The position numbers and the translations under genes were made by a program. Positions 61,681 through 64,000 of a stretch of 64,000 bases of DNA are shown one piece after another. The notes beneath the pieces were generated by a model. That model was not told the DNA's origin and made no database searches. It saw nothing but the letters and a program-made list of their open reading frames with translations. This stretch comes from an uncultured candidate division WPS-2 bacterium. Its GTDB lineage: Bacteria; Vulcanimicrobiota; Vulcanimicrobiia; Vulcanimicrobiales; Vulcanimicrobiaceae. Within the stretch, counting starts at the first letter, position 1. Each line of letters opens with the position of its first letter. The stretch spans positions 19,079-83,078 of the forward strand of contig CALEYW010000087.1 in the NCBI GenBank assembly GCA_937927945.1. The letters run 5' to 3'.

Positions 61681-62071
61681 TCTGGTTCACGGTGGAATGA
61701 GGGCCTTTATCAGAGAATCAAGATGCTGTGGTCGAGCTTCGCCGCATTCTCTGACGATGTTGGCGTGGGTCGCCGCGTCGGCAAGGTCAGCGCAGCGATA
61801 CGTAGGACCAAGTGATAGACGATGCCTACGAACCGCGAAGGATCTCGCAATGAATATCGCCCGCTGATGCGAGTTCTCCGAGTTAGGCCGACAGTGGCGA
61901 GCTAATACGGCACACGGACCGGCCATTCAATGGAATAATGAGGTCCTGGATTAGCTTCAAAGATATCGGCATCGCTCTGTCGCGCGGCCGACGCGTATCC
62001 GCCAAGAGCGCCGGCAGCCCCAAGCTCTGGAAGACCTACTCAGGTGCCAGATTGCGTGGGGCGGCCTGAAA
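61681..62071 (+). pseudogene. Decayed copy of an HNR-repeat protein C-terminus
   Basis: The fragment NEGLYQRIKMLWSSFAAFSDDVGVG (61700s) matches the end of an HNR repeat in the protein at 56460. After two stops, IDDAYEPRR and RNEYRPLMRVL match its IDDATRR and HEYRELMQTL in the next repeat, and a WISFKDIGIAL piece follows in a third frame. Several stops and frame changes make it non-functional. It is a remnant paralogue or partial duplication. Confidence 0.65.
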
Positions 62072-62315
62072 GAAATGTGGTAAGCCTCCGAAGAGAGTTC
62101 GGGCGTCGGGCGGGCGGGGGAGTGCGGATGTGGCCGTCGACTTCAACGGCGCCGTTCGGATACGGGGAACGCCCCGTAAAGTGATTGACCAAGTAATACC
62201 CGTCGGGACGGCGCTCGCCGGGCTTGAGCGGAGTAATGCCGTACTCGGCCTCAATTTCTCGGCCAAGGGCTTTCAATGCTTCGGACGGTCCGCGCCGGCA
62301 CTTAACGATCCTCAC
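62040..62315 (-). CDS. Small hypothetical protein
   Basis: A 91-residue ORF from GTG 62315, with GGAAAG nine bases upstream. The N-terminal part (MRIVKCRRGPSEALKALGRE) is basic and helical, followed by ADGYYLVNHF-like aromatic sequence and a Pro/Arg-rich end. No family recognised. It overlaps the decayed HNR remnant by 32 bases. Confidence 0.4.
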   Translation of the reverse strand: MRIVKCRRGPSEALKALGREIEAEYGITPLKPGERRPDGYYLVNHFTGRSPYPNGAVEVDGHIRTPPPARRPNSLRRLTTFLSGRPTQSGT

Positions 62316-62382
62316 ACTTATCGACTTTCCAGACGAATTTCAGGCCACCTTGCCGTGGGCGCTCGAGCAATACCGTTGTCGC

Positions 62383-62907
62383 TCACTGGCGAACAGCAAC
62401 CGCGTCGAGAACATCTGCTTTGAAGCGATTACGCATTTCCGCTAGTACCGGCGACTGCCGAGCTGCTTGGACGTCCTCTGCGCCGAAGTGTAGTATAAGG
62501 ACGAGCAGGTTCACGACGTCGCGGATATAGTGCACGAGCTTCTCGTCACCGTCATAACGACGATTGAGCCACGCGAACCAGTCAGCAGGCAGTGCTTCTG
62601 CGATAGCGTGAGCTTCGTCCCAGCCAATGTCGACCTTCAGTTCGTGTCCCAATCGATTTCGAAGGGAATCCAGCTTAAAGAACACGCTCGCAAAGTCTTC
62701 CGGAATTGCGTCGAGCGCAATGGCCAGATGCACTAGCTTTGGATACTTGAGCCCCAGTTTGTCGATGTGCTGAGCGCGGCTGACCTTGTTTTGAACGGCC
62801 CTCCTCAGCATCGCTTCGACAAACACATGACCGCGTAACGTCACCCACGTAATGTCGCTATCGAGCAAGCGGCCTTCAATGATTGTTTCGATATTCTTAT
62901 CTCGCAT
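62383..62907 (-). CDS. HEPN-like hypothetical protein
   Basis: A 174-residue all-helical protein. RNRLGH at 83-88 is an R-x4-H motif with Asn after Arg, the active-site signature of HEPN ribonucleases, inside FFKLDSLRNRLGHEL. The first half has HVFVEAMLRRAVQNKV. HEPN domains are frequent in toxin-antitoxin and abortive-infection systems; no MNT-type antitoxin partner is adjacent. ATG 62907 is favoured by GGAGAG about ten bases upstream; ATG 62925 is an alternative. HEPN assignment is motif-based only. Confidence 0.55.
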   Translation of the reverse strand: MRDKNIETIIEGRLLDSDITWVTLRGHVFVEAMLRRAVQNKVSRAQHIDKLGLKYPKLVHLAIALDAIPEDFASVFFKLDSLRNRLGHELKVDIGWDEAHAIAEALPADWFAWLNRRYDGDEKLVHYIRDVVNLLVLILHFGAEDVQAARQSPVLAEMRNRFKADVLDAVAVRQ

Positions 62908-63220
62908 GGTGAGAGCGCTCTCCATTCATCGGACGTGGCGGTCATGTCCGCGCCGGATCGGGGCTTCGGCACGTAGGTCCGCTCTATGCACAAAGGCCGC
63001 GCGGGTGTTCGAAAGAGATCCGTGCGAAGGTGGCCGCCATCGGTGCGAGCCTGACCTGTGGAATGCCGGACGTAGGCAAACCGGACCGCTATGATGATCT
63101 CGTGTCCCGAACCAAGTTGAGAATCGGCAGGAGCGCGCCTTCTCCAGCGTGTCGCGTGCCGATACTTCGCCCGCTGAATCGCGTTAGAAAACCGCCCCGC
63201 CGCGGATTCAGGTGTCCGCC
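62908..63220. other. Intergenic region, no gene recognised
   Basis: About 310 bases between the HEPN-like gene start and the PDZ gene stop. The short ORFs here read as random sequence, and no promoter, terminator or repeat stands out beyond the weak GAGAGCGCTCTC palindrome at 62911-62922. Confidence 0.5.
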
Positions 63221-64000
63221 CTATGGAGTCTTTGCAGCTCGTCGCTCGACATACCAACGCAAATCCTTGCCCTCAAACTTAATATGTTGTTGCTTGCCGT
63301 CCGCGGTCTGAACGACAAGGTCAACGGTCCCAACGTTGCCGGTCGGCGCGTAAAGCGCGAGCAACTCGGCCTGAGACTTACCGGTAGTGGGCACCCCATT
63401 CACTGATATGACCGCGTCTCCGTTCTGAAGACCCGCCTCTGCCGCCACGCTAAAATCAGGCAAAGCCGCTGTCGCACCTGTCGTCGACGGTCGCAAAGAC
63501 ACAAATGTGCGATGGTCACCATTCCCAATCGGAAGCGCGTATCTGAATAAGTTTGTGATCCCGCCTTCACCTCGTGCCGAGGCCATCAGCTGCTGATAGA
63601 GTTCCTCAATCACCTGATCGTTAAGGTCAGCAAGCGAGCTAAGGATCGCGTCGTAGTTGCTTCTAGCGGATAGTGCGTCCTTGTCCTTCGTCACGCCAGC
63701 CCACGGCGTCCCATAGCTGTCGCGCACGCCTACGCGAAGATCGAAGCTCCATGTGATCGACCGACCATACTGATTGCTCATATCCCGCTTTACGTGGAAA
63801 GCCGCGCCGTATGAAGCACCGATCAATGCACCGTGAGTCCGTACCGCTTCGTCGAACTGTTGAGCGTCACTTGTGACCACGTCGATCGGCATCGCCCGCA
63901 CATTGAAACGGCGGCTAAACTTGGTGGCAAAGTCACTGGCGGCAGCCTGAATCGCGTTGGCGGTCCCTTCGCCCGTCGCACGTGTCGAATCATACAGGAT
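63221..64000 (-). CDS. PDZ-domain protein, partial at window edge
   Basis: At least 259 residues; the frame is open and coding-like to the right edge (ILYDSTRATGEGTANAIQAAAS), so the start lies outside the window. The N-terminal visible part is a mixed domain with SITWSFDLRVGVRDSYG. The C-terminal 85 residues are a PDZ domain (SVAAEAGLQNGDAVISVNG, ELLALY, VDLVVQTADGKQQHI). It probably acts in the envelope as a binding or protease-related protein; the catalytic part, if any, is outside. Lower GC than the core genes. Confidence 0.75.
   Translation of the reverse strand: MLYDSTRATGEGTANAIQAAASDFATKFSRRFNVRAMPIDVVTSDAQQFDEAVRTHGALIGASYGAAFHVKRDMSNQYGRSITWSFDLRVGVRDSYGTPWAGVTKDKDALSARSNYDAILSSLADLNDQVIEELYQQLMASARGEGGITNLFRYALPIGNGDHRTFVSLRPSTTGATAALPDFSVAAEAGLQNGDAVISVNGVPTTGKSQAELLALYAPTGNVGTVDLVVQTADGKQQHIKFEGKDLRWYVERRAAKTP

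Noticed and set aside
1..64000. CRISPR arrays, tRNA and rRNA genes
   Set aside because: No regularly spaced direct repeats and no recognisable tRNA or rRNA segments were seen; a tool-based search (tRNAscan-SE, Infernal) would be needed to exclude small RNAs fully.

Overview
The window is high-GC DNA (very GC-rich third codon positions) from a diderm bacterium. It carries RND efflux pumps, a TolC-type outer-membrane factor, a fragment of a TonB-dependent receptor, lipoproteins and a proline-rich TonB-like protein. GTG and TTG starts with good Shine-Dalgarno (SD) sites are common, and many neighbouring genes overlap by 1 or 4 bases (TGATG, ATGA, GTGA). The gene mix (secDF next to helicases, an orphan FlhA homologue, RND pumps, many lipoproteins) would fit a little-cultured lineage such as Candidatus Eremiobacterota. 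That placement is inference; rpsF, ssb, secD and rel are the best markers for testing it.

Layout, 0-8.5 kb: a cupredoxin and a multicopper oxidase (divergent), an orphan FlhA/SctV-type export gate with a small secreted protein, an operon with a tandem YbjQ-like protein, and a truncated TonB-receptor N-terminus. 8.7-18.4 kb: a large TM0106-type nuclease-helicase, a Fur-family regulator, secD-secF with a HIRAN-RecQ-like helicase, and two small lipoproteins. 18.4-27.7 kb: a surface-glycan cluster with a multipass membrane protein, four intact glycosyltransferases, one decayed glycosyltransferase, a methyltransferase and a TonB-like protein. 27.7-31.5 kb: a small exported protein, apt, and a bifunctional rel (ppGpp) gene.

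31.6-39.5 kb: one operon encodes a two-component system, an RND pump fused in frame to a TolC-family protein, and the membrane-fusion protein, so a complete tripartite efflux system with its likely regulator. 39.5-43.8 kb: Uma2 nuclease, a VOC protein, and a rhodanese / ATP-grasp / PLP-decarboxylase operon divergent from an Lrp/AsnC regulator. 43.8-52.3 kb: a beta-propeller lipoprotein, the conserved circularly permuted ATP-grasp / alpha-E / transglutaminase operon, and an HAE1-type RND pump. 52.4-53.4 kb: rpsF and ssb. The rpsF promoter and early transcribed region is almost identical to that of secD.

53.5-64 kb is an accessory region with lower GC, decayed genes and unfamiliar proteins. It holds a SWIM-DDE transposase, two small HTH regulators, a protein with four winged-helix-like modules plus three homing-endonuclease-associated repeats (a degraded copy of its tail lies 3 kb away), an MbcA/ParS-type antitoxin, and a string of small ORFs leading into a winged-helix-TIR-like-Ig-like protein. 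A HEPN-like protein and a PDZ protein that runs off the right edge follow. It resembles a defence/mobile island, and the TIR-like protein and its upstream ORFs are the best candidates there for an undescribed system. No tRNA, rRNA or CRISPR array was recognised.
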